Assembly: GCA_026120185.1 (NCBI GenBank)
Contig: JANUWF010000008.1
Coordinates: forward strand, 3,348,001-3,412,000
Origin: Voacanga thouarsii
Taxonomy: Eukaryota > Streptophyta > Magnoliopsida > Gentianales > Apocynaceae
Direction of reading: 5' to 3'
Length of the DNA stretch: 64,000 bases
Shown: piece after piece, positions 21,856 to 34,204 of the stretch
Position numbering within the stretch: position 1 is the stretch's first letter
How the letters are laid out: each line of letters starts with the position of its first letter
Position numbers and translations under genes: made by a program
Notes under the pieces: model-generated
The model's input: the letters and a program-made list of their open reading frames with translations, nothing else
What the model was told of the DNA's origin: nothing
Database searches by the model: none

Positions 21856-24340
21856 TGTTAGTGTTATGTCCAAGAGGCAATCCCATGTATTTTGTATATT
21901 GCACATTTGTTTAATAATACAAGTAGAGGTGTAAACGGGTCGGGTCGGGTCCGGATCGCCCCAACCCAGACCCGTTTAACAACAACAACAAAAAAAAAAA
22001 AAGTTCCAGACCCGACCCGACCCGAATACCCGGTGGGTTTGGAATAAAAAGACCCATATCCGGGTATTGGCCCCCCTAACCTAAAAAAAAAAAGAGAGAA
22101 GAGACAGATTGAATAAATTTAAAGGACAAGTCCATTGCTCAATTCAATTAAATATGTGTTTTCTTGTTAAGTAACTTTTATTTTTTCTTCCAAACCAGCT
22201 AAAATGTTTTATTTTATTTTTCCTCAATTTAGAATTTCAACACTTTGATACAATATTATAAAATTATTTAGGTAGAATAAGAAATTATATATACAATAAA
22301 GATTAAGGAAAGCATATCGTAAAATGTGAAATTATTTCTAAAATTATAAAATGATTTACAATCCATCATTATAAAGATAAGAAGTTATTTTTAGAATGAA
22401 AAATATGGCCTATACTTTGCTTGATAGTTTGTAAACTTATTTAATTTGTTACATTAATATTCCATTTTAACATATTATATTATATATAATATAATAAATA
22501 TTATACATATAAAATAGTTTTTAAATTAATTGGATAAATGAGTAATCCGGTTCGAAACTATAATACCTATACCTGGACCTAATTATATAAGTTAAACGGG
22601 TTCGGTTCGAATCGGGTCGGGTAACAAAATAACTATACTAGACCTGTATAAACGGATTTCGAGTCGGGTCGGGTCCAAAAAAACCCAGCCCGTTGACAAC
22701 CCTAAATACAAGGCATTTTTTTATCTTTCAATTTGTTTTATTCATACTTTTGTGTGAATATAACTGTTAGATAAAATTCCAAGTGCAACACTATATTAAG
22801 AAAATCATGATAGAGATCATGATTTAAGGTTCCTACTACACTGGATAGTGTTTGTACTTAAATTATCCCTAATCATAGTATTAATGAGATATGATATCAT
22901 TAATGAGTTAAGACTCGCGCATGTTATACTTGCTGATTTAATCAGGCAGTGATTCTCACATCTATGAGTATTGTGATACTCAAAGTTAACACGTAGATGC
23001 TTGTTACTAGAACAAGTACATTGGATAATCTAGTTATGAGATAATTACATGGATAACTATTTAGTGCCAGTGATAGAATCTCAGCATAGAAAATGTGCAA
23101 GTATCCTTAGACTTGAGGTCTCTAAGGTATTTTGTTTGCTAAGCGTTGTGCTTTAATTCCAATATCTAAAGTCTCAACAAGATCGCCTGTGGGATGAATA
23201 TTGGGTACAACGTAAAGTAAATGAAAGTAGTTGAGAAGATTAATAAATGATTCACTACTTCTAATAGTAGGAGAAAATATCTCACGGCCGCTTATAGAAA
23301 TCATTACTCGAGAAGTTTTTGGCCAAGACGACTGTGTGTTGGAAATAGTTCCAATTGATATGCATAATGAGCAATGAATTATGGGAACAAGTATTAAAAT
23401 ATTCGAGTTAGAATTAATTAATATTTGGGAGGGAGTTAACACTAATTTCGTGCACTAAACAAATGAGATATTGTGTGGTGAAATGAATTTATTGTACTGA
23501 TGTTTGCTATTGAAAGGTTCATGTCAAGTCACTTGATCTCTGGACTTTTGGGTGGTCATGATGTATTGCTAGCTGCCGCTCATGATCTACTGAATATGGA
23601 TTTATTAATTAGAGAATTAATAAATCAATTCCAATTAGAATTAATAAGTTAATTATAGTTATTAAGAATTATTAATCCTAAATATGTTATACACCAGAAA
23701 ACCTAATAGATCACACACAATAGAGGATTAAGGACTCATGATGTTATTTGATAACATTATATGGTTAATTGTGAGAAGAAAAAGTTATTGTGGTCAAATT
23801 ATAATTAGTTATAATTTATTAGCCAAATTATAATTATAAAATCTTATGGGTACTAATTATAATTAAAGGATTCCTTTTTATTTGGGAATCTGAAACCATG
23901 CATGGATATATATATGATATACATGCTACGGTTTTGTCCAGTGGGTTTTTCACAGAAAAGTAAAAATCGCTCTCTGTGTATTCTTCTTCATTTTCTCTAA
24001 AACCCTAGCTGACTCATATATCTCTTGCAAGCACCAGAGTTGGGTGGCCATTAGTTTCTTTCCTTGTGTGGATTACTGCTAGAGGGAATCCTATTCTGGG
24101 ATTCCAGTGGCTTGAATAGGACTGTGTTTGATTGTGATCGAACCTGTCGGTTTGGTACGTTTTACTGGATCACGCCACGTAGATCAGACCTCGAAGTAAA
24201 ATTTTGTTTGACAGTGGTGCAACGAAAGGTATTCTTCTTCCTATCTTTGATATGTTCTTCACATATATGCTGATCCTGAGAATGGTTTCTCATTTTTCTT
24301 CCACTGTTTTTTATGTCTTTGCATGCGCAAGAAACTAACA
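21856..24340 (+). repeat. 5' LTR of Copia B (about 1.7 kb without the inserted element)
   Basis: Starts TGTTAGTGTTATGTCC and ends GAAACTAACA, so the ends are TGTTAG...CTAACA. The left 60 bp are followed by the hAT-like insertion 21924-22704 and the LTR resumes at 22713. The 3' LTR copy at 27205 reads uninterrupted across this point. Confidence 0.9.
21924..22704. mobile_element. hAT-like non-autonomous DNA transposon, 781 bp
   Basis: Flanked by a perfect 8-bp duplication AATACAAG (21916-21923 and 22705-22712). The ends are TAGAGGTGTAAACGGGTCGG and, on the reverse strand, TAGGGTTGTCAACGGGCTGG, imperfect inverted repeats of the hAT style. Subterminal GGGTCGGGTC/CCCGACCCGA repeats are dense at both ends; the middle is AT-rich. 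No transposase. The empty site is visible in the other LTR copies (ATAATACAAGGCATTTTT at 27212). Confidence 0.93.
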
Positions 24341-24341
24341 G

Positions 24342-24354
24342 TGGTATCAAAGCC
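24342..24354 (+). promoter_or_regulatory. Primer-binding site of Copia B
   Basis: TGGTATCAAAGCC, one base away from the standard initiator tRNA-Met complement TGGTATCAGAGCC, starting 2 nt after the LTR. Confidence 0.85.
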
Positions 24355-24399
24355 TTGCTTATATGTGATTTACGGATACTGTTATGCTTGAAATTATTT

Positions 24400-27125
24400 G
24401 ATAAATGGTTTGTATATTCTAGACATAAATGATCCAACTATCAATATAAATAATATGAAAAAAAGAAAAGATAACTCAATCTCATCTTACTTATAATATT
24501 GCCATTTAGGCCATTTAAATAAGAATTGTGTTTCTAAGTTATACAATCTTAGTGACTTAGAGTCATTTGATTATGAATCATATGGCACATACGAATCTTG
24601 TTTACTTGGTAAAATGGCTAAAACTCCTTCTCTGGAAAAGAAGAAAGGGCCAAAGAGTTATTAGAACTTATACATACTGATGTATGTAGCCCAATGTCTA
24701 TACAAACAAGAGGAAGTTATCACTATTTCATAACCTTCATCAATGATTATTCATGATATGGGTATTTATATTTAATGAAATACAAATCGAGGCATTTGAC
24801 AAATTTAAAGACTTTAGGAAAGAGGTAGAGAAATGACTTGACAAAAGTATTAAGACTCCAAGATCCAATCGAGGAGATGAATACTTAAGCCCAAAATTTT
24901 AAGGTTATTTTAGAGATAATAGAATATTATATCAATGGACTCTACCGTATACACCTCTATATAATGGTGTATCTGAAAGAAGGAATCGAACCCTTCTAGA
25001 CATAGTATGGACCGTGATAGCTTTTACAAACCTATCAAAATCGTTTTGAGGGTACGCACTTAAGACTACTGTTTATATTCTAAATAGTGTTCTGTAAAAA
25101 ATGGTTGATACTACCCCATTTGAGCTATTGTTTGGTAAGAGACCAATGTTATCTCACTTGAGAATATGAGGTTGCCCTGTATTTGTCAAAAGGCCACAGT
25201 CAGACAAACTTAAGAGTAAATCTGACAAATGTTTATTTGTTGGATATCTTAAAGAGTCATTCAGATATTACTTCTACCTCCCTTCCAAAAGCAAAATGTT
25301 TGTTTCAAAGCATGCCATCTTATTAGAGAGGGAGCACATACTCGAAAGGGATAGCAAGATTAGAACTGAACTTAGTGAAGTTCAAGAAGAATAACCAAAT
25401 AAGGATCAACCATCTGATCCCATATCTATTGAGAGAATAGATGAACATTCGTCTATAGAAGAACCTCGCAGGTCAAGTAGGATACATATGGCACCTAAAA
25501 GATATGTATTTCTTATTAGTGAGCACAATAAAGTATTGTTCATGGATAAAGATGAGCCTACTATTTTCAAGGATATTCTGAATAGTTTAAAATTTGACAA
25601 ATGGCTTGAAACCATGAAGTTAGAGATGAATTTTATGTATGATAATCAAGTATAGACTTTGGTTGATCCATCGAAAGGAATTAAACCTATAGGGTGCAAA
25701 TGGGTTTTCTAGAAGAAACCCGACATGGATAGTAATGTAGTCACATATAAAGTATAGCTAGTTGCTAAAGGTTATCATCAATAACATGGTGTTGACTATG
25801 ACGAAACTCTCTCGCTAATTGTTATGTTGAAATTCATAAGAATACTCTTTAGCACTTGCTACCCATTAGGATTATGAGGTTTGGTAAATGGATGTGACAA
25901 CAACATTCTTAAATGAAAACCTACCTGAAAAAATGCATATGACACAACCTAAGGGTTTTACATCCAATAATAGCACAAAAGTGGATAAGATGCAAAAATC
26001 CATTTATGGACTTAAGCAAGCTTCTAGGAGTTGGAATATCTATTTTGATCAAACAATTAAAGAATTTGGTTTCATTCAAAATTTGGATGAACCTTGTGTA
26101 TACAAGAAGGTTAGTGGGAATGCAGTCATTTTCTTGTTACTTTATGTAGATGACATATTACTAATAGGAAATGATATACATGTTTTTCAAATAGTAAAAG
26201 TTTATTTAGCCAAGAAATTCTCCATGAAAGACCTTAGAGAAATAATTTATATTCTTGGAATAAGGATCTATAGAGATAGATAAAAAAGATTGCTAGGTCT
26301 TTCACAGTCTACATACATAGACAAAGTGCAAAAGAGGTTTAGCATAGATCAATCCACAAAGGGATTCTTACCTATGTCTCATGGGTAAGCCTTTCAAAGT
26401 CAATGTCTCCAAAGAAATAAGTTTAAAGGGATCATATGAGTAGGATTCTATATGTTTTAGCAGTTAGATCCATCATGTATGCTATGATATGTATTAGGCC
26501 CGATGTATCCTGTGCTATCAACTTAACGAGCAGATACCAGTCTGACCCTGGTGAGGGTTATTAGACTACTATAAAAAATATCCTTAAGTACTTGCTAAAG
26601 ATTAATGATGTATTCTTAGTATATGGAGAAGGTGATTTGACAATAAAAGGGTATACAAATACCCGTTTTCAATTCGATAAGGATGATTTCAAATCACAAT
26701 CAGGTTACGCATTTACATTGTGTGGAGGGACAATAAGTTAAAAAAGTTCTAAACAAGATACTATTACCAACTCAATGACTAAAACTGAGCAGCACATAGC
26801 CGCTTCGGAAGTAGCTAAGGGAGCAATTTGGATCAAGAAGTTCATGACGGAACTAGAAGTGGTGCCAGCATTGTTGATCCAAAATCTTTGTATTGTAACA
26901 ACAATAGAGCCATTGCACAAGCAAAGGAACTATGGTCTCACCAGTGATCCAAAAACGTACTAAAATGCTATCACCTAATCTAGGAGATTATAGATAAATA
27001 GGATGTAAAGATAGAGAGAGTTTCCACGGATGAGAACATAGTTGACCCACTCACTAAAGCACTACCCTAGAAGAAACATGATAAACATGTTGAGGCATTT
27101 GGTATTAGATACATAAATGATTGAT
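24400..27125 (+). pseudogene. Copia B pol remnant: integrase, RT and RNase H with many stops
   Basis: Integrase pieces: HLGH motif near 24510 (CHLGHLNKNCVSKLY), ESCLLGKMAKTPS at ~24595, GVSERRNRTLLD at ~24970. RT: GIKPIGCKWVF at ~25678; then the one clean block 25888-26283 (MDVTTTFLNENLPEKMHM...SIYGLKQASRSWNIYFDQ...YVDDILLIGND), which keeps the YVDD catalytic pair. RNase H: ITNSMTKTEQHIAASEVAKG at ~26765 and VDPLTKALP near 27050. Stops and frameshifts are frequent throughout, and gag/protease are deleted. The same family as Copia C, often identical in short stretches. Confidence 0.85.
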
Positions 27126-27144
27126 TCTAGTGCAAGTGGGAGTT

Positions 27145-27826
27145 TGTTAGTGTTATGCCCTAGAGGCAATCACATGTATTTTGTATATTGCACATTTGTT
27201 TAATAATACAAGGCATTTTTTATCTTTCACTTTGTTTTATTTATATTTGTATGAATATAACTATTAGATAAAGTCCCAAGTATAACACTGTGTTAAGAAA
27301 ATTATGATAGAGATCATGATGTGAGATTCCTACTATATTAGATAGTGTTTGTACTTAAATTATTTTTAATCATAGTATTAATGAGATATGACATCATTAA
27401 TTCGTTAAGACTAGCACGTGTTATATTTCCTGATTTGATCAGGCGGTAGTTCTCACATCCGTGAGTATTGTGATACTCAAAGTTAACGCGTAGATGCTTA
27501 TTACTAGAACAAGTATGTTGGATGACCTAGCTATGAGATGATTACATGAATAACTATTTAATGCCAATGATAGAATCTCATCATAGCAAATGTGCAAGTA
27601 TCCTTAGACTTAAAGTCTCCAAGGTACTTTATTTGTTAAGTGTTGTGCTTTGATTCTAATCTCTGCAGTCCCAACAAAATCGCCTGTGGGATAGATATTA
27701 GGTACAATGTGAAGTAAACGAAAGTAGTTGAGAGAATCAATAAAGGATTCACTACTCCTAATAGTAGGATTCACTACTCCTAATATTGGGTATAACGTGA
27801 AGTAAACGAAAGTATTTGTGCTTTAA
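27145..27826 (+). repeat. Left part of the 3' LTR of Copia B, truncated
   Basis: Begins TGTTAGTGTTATGCCC after the purine tract CAAGTGGGAGTT (27132-27144). It follows the other LTRs until the AAACGAAAGTA segment. The stretch GGTACAATGTGAAGTAAACG-like is duplicated near 27705 and 27788, and homology stops at about 27826. Confidence 0.85.
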
Positions 27827-29094
27827 TTTAAATTAGGACCAATTATAAACCCAATAAATAATTAATTATACAACCCAAATAAACCAGTCCAATACTGTAG
27901 TTTATTACAGTTTAGGCCCAAGTTAATTCCAATTATTCAAACTGGGCTCAAACCTTGAACAATTAATTAACCCACTAAATTAATTAATTAATTCTCCTTT
28001 TGGACCTTTTATTTTATTCTAACTCAATAATTAAACTAGGCTACCTAAATAAAATAAAATCTATTTTATTTAAGACCATTTTTCTAACCCAAAATTAATT
28101 AGGACTTACGGTCTATTCCATAGACCAAAAGATACATCGCCTTGGCTATTAAAATGGCTAAAATACCCTTATTATAGAAATAGCCATATTTTTCAGTTTA
28201 AATATTTTCTAATATCACCATAAGAAAATATTAACCACTAGGACAATATTGCGTAAATACTGTCTCCGGCCTACAGATGTTATGACAAATATACCCCTCT
28301 ACGTAATGCCATATATTCAGAGAGGAAGAATTACTAACATATTTCTAAATGACATCTACCATCCTTAGAACACTAGTCCGATGATCTATGACTTATTGGA
28401 ATGTTTCCGCTTTCTAAGGGAGCTATCTTAAAGCAAACACCTAAGTCCTGCTTCCTAAGACCCTAGATTATTAGATCATTCGAACAGTCATAAGGGGCGA
28501 TATAACGTAGAAGCTATCTTGTATAAGTCTATCTTAACTAATTAATCACATGTACCTAACATACAAGTATATTGGTCCTATGATAGAATCTCAACTATAG
28601 TACATCAAAATATACACTTCCAGCTTTGCCAGACTACCAATCCATATTCAAGCCGTAGGGTATAAGTCCACACTGTAGCAGTTGTAGTTTGGATTTTTAC
28701 TATTATAATACTTTTAGAAACTACTACTACAGGTCGAGTTCTACGTATTCAAAATACATTTATGTTATGAAGTGAGAGGACTACTCACTGGCTAAAGGTA
28801 AGCCATTTCTCATCTGGAATTCATAACACAATAACCTTATCATGATAAGATTCCCATTCTTATTATCTAGTTAAGAACAATAGTTTATGTATTAAGTAAT
28901 TTTGATCTATACCTTAATGTAAAAGACCTTATTCACATGGATTACTTACTTAAACATAATGGGTCTTTTACAGCGAAATTGTGCATAAAGCAAAATGCGA
29001 AAAAATAAACAATTAATGAGAATAAATTTTTTATTAATTTAATTGAAATTACATAAGAAATACAGTCTTAGTGGGTACACATTCTTACGCAACC
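27827..29094. other. Unassigned AT-rich DNA, possibly an LTR or LTR remnant
   Basis: No ORFs. It lies between the broken Copia LTR and the minus-strand Gypsy integrase remnant, where a 3' LTR of that Gypsy would be expected. A segment near its left end (CCCAATAAATAATTAA) recurs at the far end of the window (63982), so both may be parts of one repeat family. I could not define ends or duplications. Confidence 0.4.
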
Positions 29095-31630
29095 TCTCAC
29101 TTATAGGTAAAGAAACTAAATCTAAAAGAGTTAGAGGGTTAAAACCATAAATAATTTCTAATAGAGAATTAGAAGTAGCAGAGTGAATGGTTCTATTGTA
29201 TACAAACTCAATGCATGGCAAACACTCTTCTCAATTCTTTAAGTTCTTTTTAGTGATTGTCCTCAAGAGTTGTGTGAGTGTCCGATAGACCACTTCCATT
29301 TATCCATCCGTTTGAGAGTGGCAAGCACCTTTTTGAAGAATAAATCTTCGTGATAGGGCATCTGCAACCATATTGTCCTTACCATTCTTGTATTGAATGA
29401 CGTAGGGAAATGTCCTTATGAACTACATCAACTTTGCATGTTGTTTGTTTAAATTTTGTTGGCTTTTGAGGTGTTTAAGGGTCTCATGGTTAGTATGGAT
29501 CACAAACTCCCTTGGTAAAAGTAGTGTTGCCAATATTATAAGGTCCTAACTAAGGCAAAGAGTTTTTTTTATCATAAGTGGAGTAATTGAGGGCTGCACT
29601 AGGCAATTTCTCAATAAAGCAAGCAATGGGCTTTTGGTCATGGGTCAAAACTATACCTATCGCTACCCCACTTGCATCACACTCTGTCTCAAATGCCTTG
29701 TCAAAATTAAGTAGGATAAGAATTGAAACTTGGCTCAATTTATCCTTGAGAGTTTGGAATACTTTTTCTTAGGCCTCCTCCCAACTAAATCCCACTTTTT
29801 TCTTTATAACATCGAATGGAGGAGCTGCTATAGTACTAAAATTCTTGATGAATCTACCATAAAAACTAGCTAGCCTATGGAAACTAGGAACTTAGGTAAT
29901 AGTGGTAGGAGTGGGCCAATCTTGGATGGCTTTAATTTTTTCCTCATTAACCTCAATTCCCTTAGTACTCACAACATACCAAAGAAATGTAATCCTTTCC
30001 AAAAAAAATTGAGCAGTTTTTTAGATTAGCATATAATCTCTCATTTTGAAGAGTAACAAGTACGCATTAAAGATGATTCAAATGATCCACGTAAGATTTG
30101 TTATATATTAATATATCATTAAAGTACACAGTAATAAATTTTCTAATGAATTCACTTAGAACATGATGCATTAAATGCATAACAATACTAAAAGCATTTG
30201 ATAACCTAAAAGGCATAACAAGTCACTCATACAACCGTTACTTAGTTTTAAAGGCTGTTTTCCATTCATTCCCTTCTCTAATTCTAATTTGGTGATACCT
30301 GGACTTCAAGTCTATTTTAAAGAAGACACATGCGCCATACCACTAATCTAGAAGATCGTCTAGCCTAGGAATGGGATAGCGACACTTTACCATAATGTTG
30401 TTAATGGCATGACAATCTACATATATTCACCATGTCCAATCTTTTTTTTGGCACCAAGAGAACTAGAATTGTGCATGGCCTTAAACTCTCTCTCACATGT
30501 CCCTTCCCAAACAATCCTTTCACTTGCCTTTTTAGGTCTTTAGCCTCCTTTGAGTTATTCTATAAGCTAATCAGTTGGGGATAATGGCTCCAGGCACAAA
30601 ATATATGTGATGCTTAATGCCTCTTATGAGTGATAGTCCTTCAAGCACCTCTTTTGGGAAATTATCTTCAAATTCTTGCAGGATAGCTACAGTTTTATTA
30701 GGCAAAGAAAATGTAGATTCATTAATTGAAACATAAGAACCTTTACAAATAAGAAGGATAATCGGATCTTTAGCCTCTATGACCTTACTTTTCTTTGCCA
30801 AATAGTTCACTCTTCTTTTACCTCCTCTCTCTTATTTTTGCTAACTCCCATCCTTGATGGTCAAAGGTATTTATTTTTCCATTCTCTCACTCAACTCCCT
30901 TTTTTCCTCTCTTGTTGTTTCCTTTTTAACTCTTATTTTTGTTTAGCATATTGTACACTCTTTTTCTTCTTTCTCTCATAATTTTTTGGTCTTTGTTCAC
31001 CTCACTTAGGGACATGGGAGTAAGAGTAAATTTAGAGCTTTTTTTGAATAAGGTGTAAGCGTTCTTCCTTCCAACATGCTTCACACTCTGGTCATATTAC
31101 TAAGGCCCTCCTAGAATCAAATGGCCAGCTTGCATTATTACTACATCGTATAGCACATATCCTTGTACTTCCTCATCTCAAAGGATACCAAGACTTGTTT
31201 GTTAACCCTCATTTCTATACTATTATTCAACCATTGCAACTTGCAAGGTTTTGGGTGTTTAATACAACTCATCAACCAAGCTTACACTAATCACATTGGT
31301 GCAACTTTCGCTATCCACAATGACACTACAAGGTGTCTTATTGATTAGACACTTTGTGTAAAATATGTTCTCTCTTTGTTGTGATCTTGGTCCTCAATGG
31401 CTTAAGAATTCAAGGATCTTCTTGTAACTCCAACCAAGGTATATTCTTGACCAATAATCTCTCCTTCATCACTTTCCTCATTCTCATTCTCTTCTTAATC
31501 TTCATTGTGTCTTTTTCCTTCATCCCCCTCTTCGGTAGAGACTACTCCATAGAGATTAGTGTATATTCTTCTCTTGCTAGGGCACTCATAAAGGATGTGT
31601 CCATATCCAAAACACTTTAAGCACTTATGT
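29095..31630 (-). pseudogene. Gypsy element pol and end of gag, degraded, integrase mostly deleted
   Basis: Read on the minus strand from 31630 down: gag CCHC knuckle HKCLKCFGYGHILYECPSK (~31626-31570); protease-like CSVIVDSESCTNVISVSLVD (~31335-31270), with Ser in place of the usual Gly after the catalytic Asp; RT upstream part (EGLSLIRGIKHHIYFVPGA to 30571); RT core with the catalytic motif altered to YFNDIL (~30130), the first Asp being Asn; RNase H (FETECDASGVAIGIVLTHDQ, 29740-29550; [12 protein letters not shown] end near 29360); then directly the last third of integrase (EVVYRTLTQLLRTITK, FVYNRTIHSATSNS). The integrase zinc and most catalytic parts are missing. Many stops. Confidence 0.85.
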
Positions 31631-32209
31631 CACTACAGGAAAAGTGTCAATGCAAAAATGTTGTGACTAAAGACTTTTAGTGACAAAAAATTTGTTGTCA
31701 CTTGAATGCCACTAAAGGTATAGAGTGACAACAACTTATTCTTGTCACTGAAGCTTAACTTTTATTAACAAAATTCCATTGTCACTAATGTAATCAACCA
31801 ATAGTGACAACATTTTTCATCACTAATTCATTTCCTGGAGCTCCCTTATTAAATTTTTAAATTTTTTTAATTTATCATGGTCCACATGAACCCGCCGCAC
31901 CAGATCACAACTCCAAATTAACTTGAAATTGAGATTTAAGTGAGGCAACAAAGATTCGATCTCGCGCATAGAGACCTTGTGTGTCAGCCATTGGGCTAAG
32001 CCATTTTGTGTGCTCTAATGTTTTTTTTTTATTTAAACTATTCGTAATAAAATTCAAAATTTTAAAACAATAATACAATATAAAAATACAATAATTATAT
32101 TAAATTTTATATGAAACAACGTAACTCAATATAATAAAATATTTTTATATTTATATAAATTTAAAAATTTATATATTGTTAATTAAAGTATTATTTTTAT
32201 TAAATGATT
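31631..32209. repeat. CACTA left terminal and subterminal region
   Basis: Terminal CACTACAGGAAAAG followed to ~31830 by repeated AGTGACAA and TTGTCACT motifs in both directions (for example TTTTAGTGACAAAAAATTTG at 31677). The remaining part to 32209 is AT-rich without genes. Confidence 0.82.
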
Positions 32210-32304
32210 TTAAACGTATAGATTTATTAAAAAAAAAAACTTATACATACATATATATATATATATATATCTAATACAAACATATATATAAATATACATA
32301 CACA

Positions 32305-32339
<35 letters not shown>

Positions 32340-32437
32340 CCACACACATATACACCATATATATACATACAAATACACACACACACACATACATACCACA
32401 TATTATGGATATACATACTACATAAATATATGTCTAT

Positions 32438-32470
<33 letters not shown>

Positions 32471-32626
32471 CGTATCTATATATATACATACCTATATATC
32501 ATACACATATGTGTGTCACAATTATGACACATGCATATATATACACCACATATACACATACATACATACATACATACATACATACATACATACATACATA
32601 CATACATACATACATACATACATACA

Positions 32627-32661
<35 letters not shown>

Positions 32662-32973
32662 GTATGTATGTATGTATGTATGTGTATATGTGGTGTACAC
32701 CAAATACATATATATAGACATACATATATACATATATGCCATACACTTTGTATATACATATTACATAACTATATATCTATATACACACACACACACACAT
32801 ATATATATGTATACATATGTATCTATAAACATATATATAAATATATAGGTACACACACACACACACACACCACATATATATATACACATAGATATATAAA
32901 TAAATACACATATATATAAATATACATATACACCACATATATACATATATATACATACATATATACATACCAA

Positions 32974-33009
<36 letters not shown>
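32210..33009. repeat. Microsatellite block: (AT)n, (AC)n, (CATA)n
   Basis: About 800 bp of simple repeats: (TA)n at 32250-32270, 32308-32336 and 32975-33009; (AC)n runs near 32380, 32440, 32784 and 32850; and a ~100-bp (CATA)n at 32557-32655 followed by (GTAT)n at 32660-32681. The flanks TACACCACATATACACATAC and its complement make a large inverted repeat. Overlapping open frames here are simple-repeat translations, not genes. It borders EPRV-1. Confidence 0.95.
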
Positions 33010-33013
<4 letters not shown>

Positions 33014-33307
33014 GGAGGGGGTGTGCTCTTTTGGAACTTGAACTGATTGTGCTATAATATTCTAGTAATTTAGTAGTTCTAGAATAAGTGGAAAAGCTTG
33101 GTGAAAAATCTAATACAAGAGCTTATTGGAACAAATAGTACAAATATAAAGGAAGCTAAATCTAAGCAAAAATATACTACGGGAAAGAAGATGTGAATAG
33201 TATTTCTATAGTGGAAGTTGTAGTGGAAATAATAGGAACTAGACAAACCTATATAGATATATATGCATGTATACGTATATAGCTCTTTGTAATAAAAGCA
33301 AGCACAC

Positions 33308-33315
33308 TATTTATA
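33308..33315 (-). promoter_or_regulatory. TATA box of the EPRV-1 genomic promoter (left repeat)
   Basis: Minus strand TATAAATA in the context CTATAAATAG, with the same box in the right repeat at 41469-41476. It lies ~285-300 bp before the primer-site end of the unit, where the pregenomic RNA promoter is expected. Confidence 0.6.
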
Positions 33316-33381
33316 GTATATAAAGCATAAGGCTTCTATAAATCACGGAAGAAATATTAAAATGTCCAAAAGGGTTATAAG

Positions 33382-33630
33382 TCAAATATTAGCTTTTATT
33401 TTAAAATATCTTTGCCAAATTAAATCTATTTTAGCTTGATTAATATACAGTAAATAAGCCCATGGATGGTATCTTCTAAGTTGATGGAGTTCAAATTCTA
33501 CAATATCAATATATACGTAACACTGTTCAATAGTTTCTAAAGAATCTACTATTCTTTTAAAGTAATGATAGAAACCAGAAGTAATTAATTCTTGTAAAGC
33601 GTAATAATAATGGGTTGATTCAGATATCAT
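33382..33630 (-). CDS. Small EPRV-1 ORF, 82 codons, unknown function (copy in the left repeat)
   Basis: Open from MISESTHYYY, rich in Tyr, His and Leu, with a helical middle (DSLETIEQCYVY). A homologue sits in the right repeat at 41790-41557. It lies downstream of the viroplasmin-type ORF and upstream of the TATA box. Being open in both copies despite decay elsewhere suggests a real viral product rather than chance, but I recognise no family. Confidence 0.5.
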   Translation of the reverse strand: MISESTHYYYALQELITSGFYHYFKRIVDSLETIEQCYVYIDIVEFELHQLRRYHPWAYLLYINQAKIDLIWQRYFKIKANI

Positions 33631-34204
33631 AGGGAATAACTAAGGAATAAGAAAAGGGTTTTAAATTCCTACCTTATAGTACGTTCACTTATCCTTTCAT
33701 TCACCAGGATGGCTCATGCCTCTTCCCTTGAAATGCTTTTAACACCTCTCCAATGGCTTCATGGCTACACGGGTACTCTGGCTCTTTTGCCGACAGCTAC
33801 TAAGGATATGTAGTGATGAACTGTTTGAGAGTGCTTTTTTACTCTTTTACTTATCCTTAGCTATTGGAAAGTTAGAAACTAAACATTGCTACTAGAGGAT
33901 TTAATTTGCAAAGAGAAATTGTATTACTAGAGCTGATGAGGTTTGCTCACCAAAAAGACTTACATGAATGTAATGAACGAGAGAAAGTTTCTATTCTGTG
34001 CATCGTGCTCCATATCTCAAAGACTGATGCTTTTTATAATGAAAAATTCCTACAAGTCTAGCTTGTAGGTATACAGCGCATACTCCTAGGCTTAACAGAA
34101 AGTAGAAAATAATGTCTGCCTCAGAGGTCGTTTTTTGTTTCTTTCCTCTGAGTGGGAGTTCCTGTAGCTACCTTTGATTGCCTTTTTTGCATGAATGGCA
34201 TGAA

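Larger units (their letters stand above)
21856..27826 (+). mobile_element. Copia element B: 5' LTR, internally deleted pol, part of 3' LTR
   Basis: A Ty1/Copia element whose 5' LTR (21856-24340) is interrupted by a hAT-like insertion. A tRNA-Met-type primer site follows at 24342 (TGGTATCAAAGCC). Gag and protease are absent: after ~60 bp the sequence is already at the integrase start. Integrase, RT and RNase H follow with many stops, then a purine tract and a 3' LTR that breaks at about 27826. The missing second half of that LTR may be the LTR piece at 55530-56237. Confidence 0.88.
33010..33906 (-). repeat. EPRV-1 left direct terminal repeat
   Basis: Matches 41185-42066 from AATAGGAGGGGGTG to GGATTTAATT with several percent divergence and small indels. 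It contains a TATA box (33308-33315) and the small ORF 33630-33382. Beyond 33906 the two copies diverge because this side continues into viral coding sequence. Confidence 0.93.

Noticed and set aside
31621..31633. TGT as a 3-bp target duplication of the CACTA element
   Set aside because: The right flank reads CAT, so the duplication is not matched; the element call rests on ends, subterminal repeats and the interrupted gag instead.
32210..32973. Many overlapping ORFs rich in MYVC, HTYI or IYIY repeats on both strands
   Set aside because: They are translations of CATA, AC and AT simple repeats and are open in several frames on both strands at once; no protein is supported.
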